Shown here piece by piece: positions 63,906 through 64,000 of a stretch of DNA of 64,000 nucleotides. Numbering within the stretch: position 1 is the stretch's first letter; each line of letters starts with the position of its first letter. Both the position numbers and the translations under genes were made by a program. Below the pieces are notes generated by a model that saw only the letters and a list, made by a program, of their open reading frames with translations, did no database searches and was not told where the DNA came from. The stretch is from Coenobita brevimanus (lineage: Eukaryota; Arthropoda; Malacostraca; Decapoda; Coenobitidae), in NCBI GenBank assembly GCA_032717465.1, contig CM064658.1:7032501-7096500 (forward strand), in the 5' to 3' direction.

Positions 63906-64000
63906 GTGCTCACCATACACTCACTGCTTTGGGTGTCCGCCCTTTCCTCTTGTCTTTCCTTCCTCTTCTGTCTTTCTTTCCTTCATTCTTTCCACTTTCT
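63898..64000 (+). mobile_element. SINE family A, 5' part cut by the window end
   Basis: Starts gtaagtgggggtgctcacca and continues into the C/T-rich block exactly as at 56315-56420. Confidence 0.75.

Overview
This is a eukaryotic, almost certainly arthropod nuclear window, and most consistent with a decapod crustacean. The host inference rests on: coding exons bounded by GT/AG splice sites inside long introns; very long (CA)n/(TG)n, (AAT)n and (CCA)n tracts; and a dense mix of mariner, pogo/Tigger, PIF/Harbinger, piggyBac-type, non-LTR and tRNA-derived SINE copies. No rRNA operon, CRISPR array, operon or prokaryotic gene was seen. The species cannot be fixed from the sequence alone.

Two host genes are visible. 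(1) At the left edge on the + strand, a 2.0-kb terminal exon (528-2537) encodes 669 residues of a NACHT/STAND-type NTPase resembling NLR immune receptors. The Walker B region is present; the P-loop exon lies off the left edge. (2) On the - strand, a multi-chromodomain gene is spread over about 36 kb. Its exons, in transcription order, are 58863-58687 (chromodomain), 57253-57145 (contains a good start codon), 47847-47705 (basic linker), 47354-47181 (chromodomain), 32457-32281 (chromodomain), 31024-30863 (chromodomain) and 22576-22433 (basic C-terminus with stop). All splice phases agree, and every chromodomain sits in one phase-0/phase-0 exon. The introns also hold decayed pieces of further chromodomain exons, so the array has grown and shrunk by exon duplication.

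The rest is mobile DNA. 3.2-4.7 kb: a dead mariner split by tRNA-like SINEs. 5.1-7.6 kb and 49.4-55.4 kb: three copies of a CR1-like LINE, one full length with ORF1 and ORF2, all abutting (CA)n. 10.4-11.8, 40.6-42.9 and 45.3-46.8 kb: RTE-like LINEs, with tail fragments elsewhere. 12.7-13.0 kb: a 5S-rRNA-derived SINE whose tail matches one RTE-like LINE. 24.2-30.3 kb: a nested stack in which a pogo element contains a PIF/Harbinger element (3-bp duplication, exact rejoining of the pogo frame), which itself contains a LINE and a MITE. 33.0-39.2 kb: two Tigger/pogo elements inserted head to head, one with an intact transposase of about 633 residues, the other killed by three TGA codons and a frameshift. 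39.2-45.0 kb: three further deleted Tigger-type elements placed end to end. 48.3-49.1 and 23.8-24.2 kb: TTAA-flanked piggyBac-type deletion elements. 59.8-60.7 kb: a fold-back mariner. 61.0-62.4 kb: another pogo relic with a Pro/Ser repeat. A 480-bp SINE family with a conserved hairpin recurs throughout.

Most promising leads: the expanding multi-chromodomain gene with reader pockets split across introns; the (CA)n-associated CR1-like LINE; the intact Tigger element facing its dead inverted copy; and a PCNA-binding-like motif at the C-terminus of the pogo/Tigger transposases.
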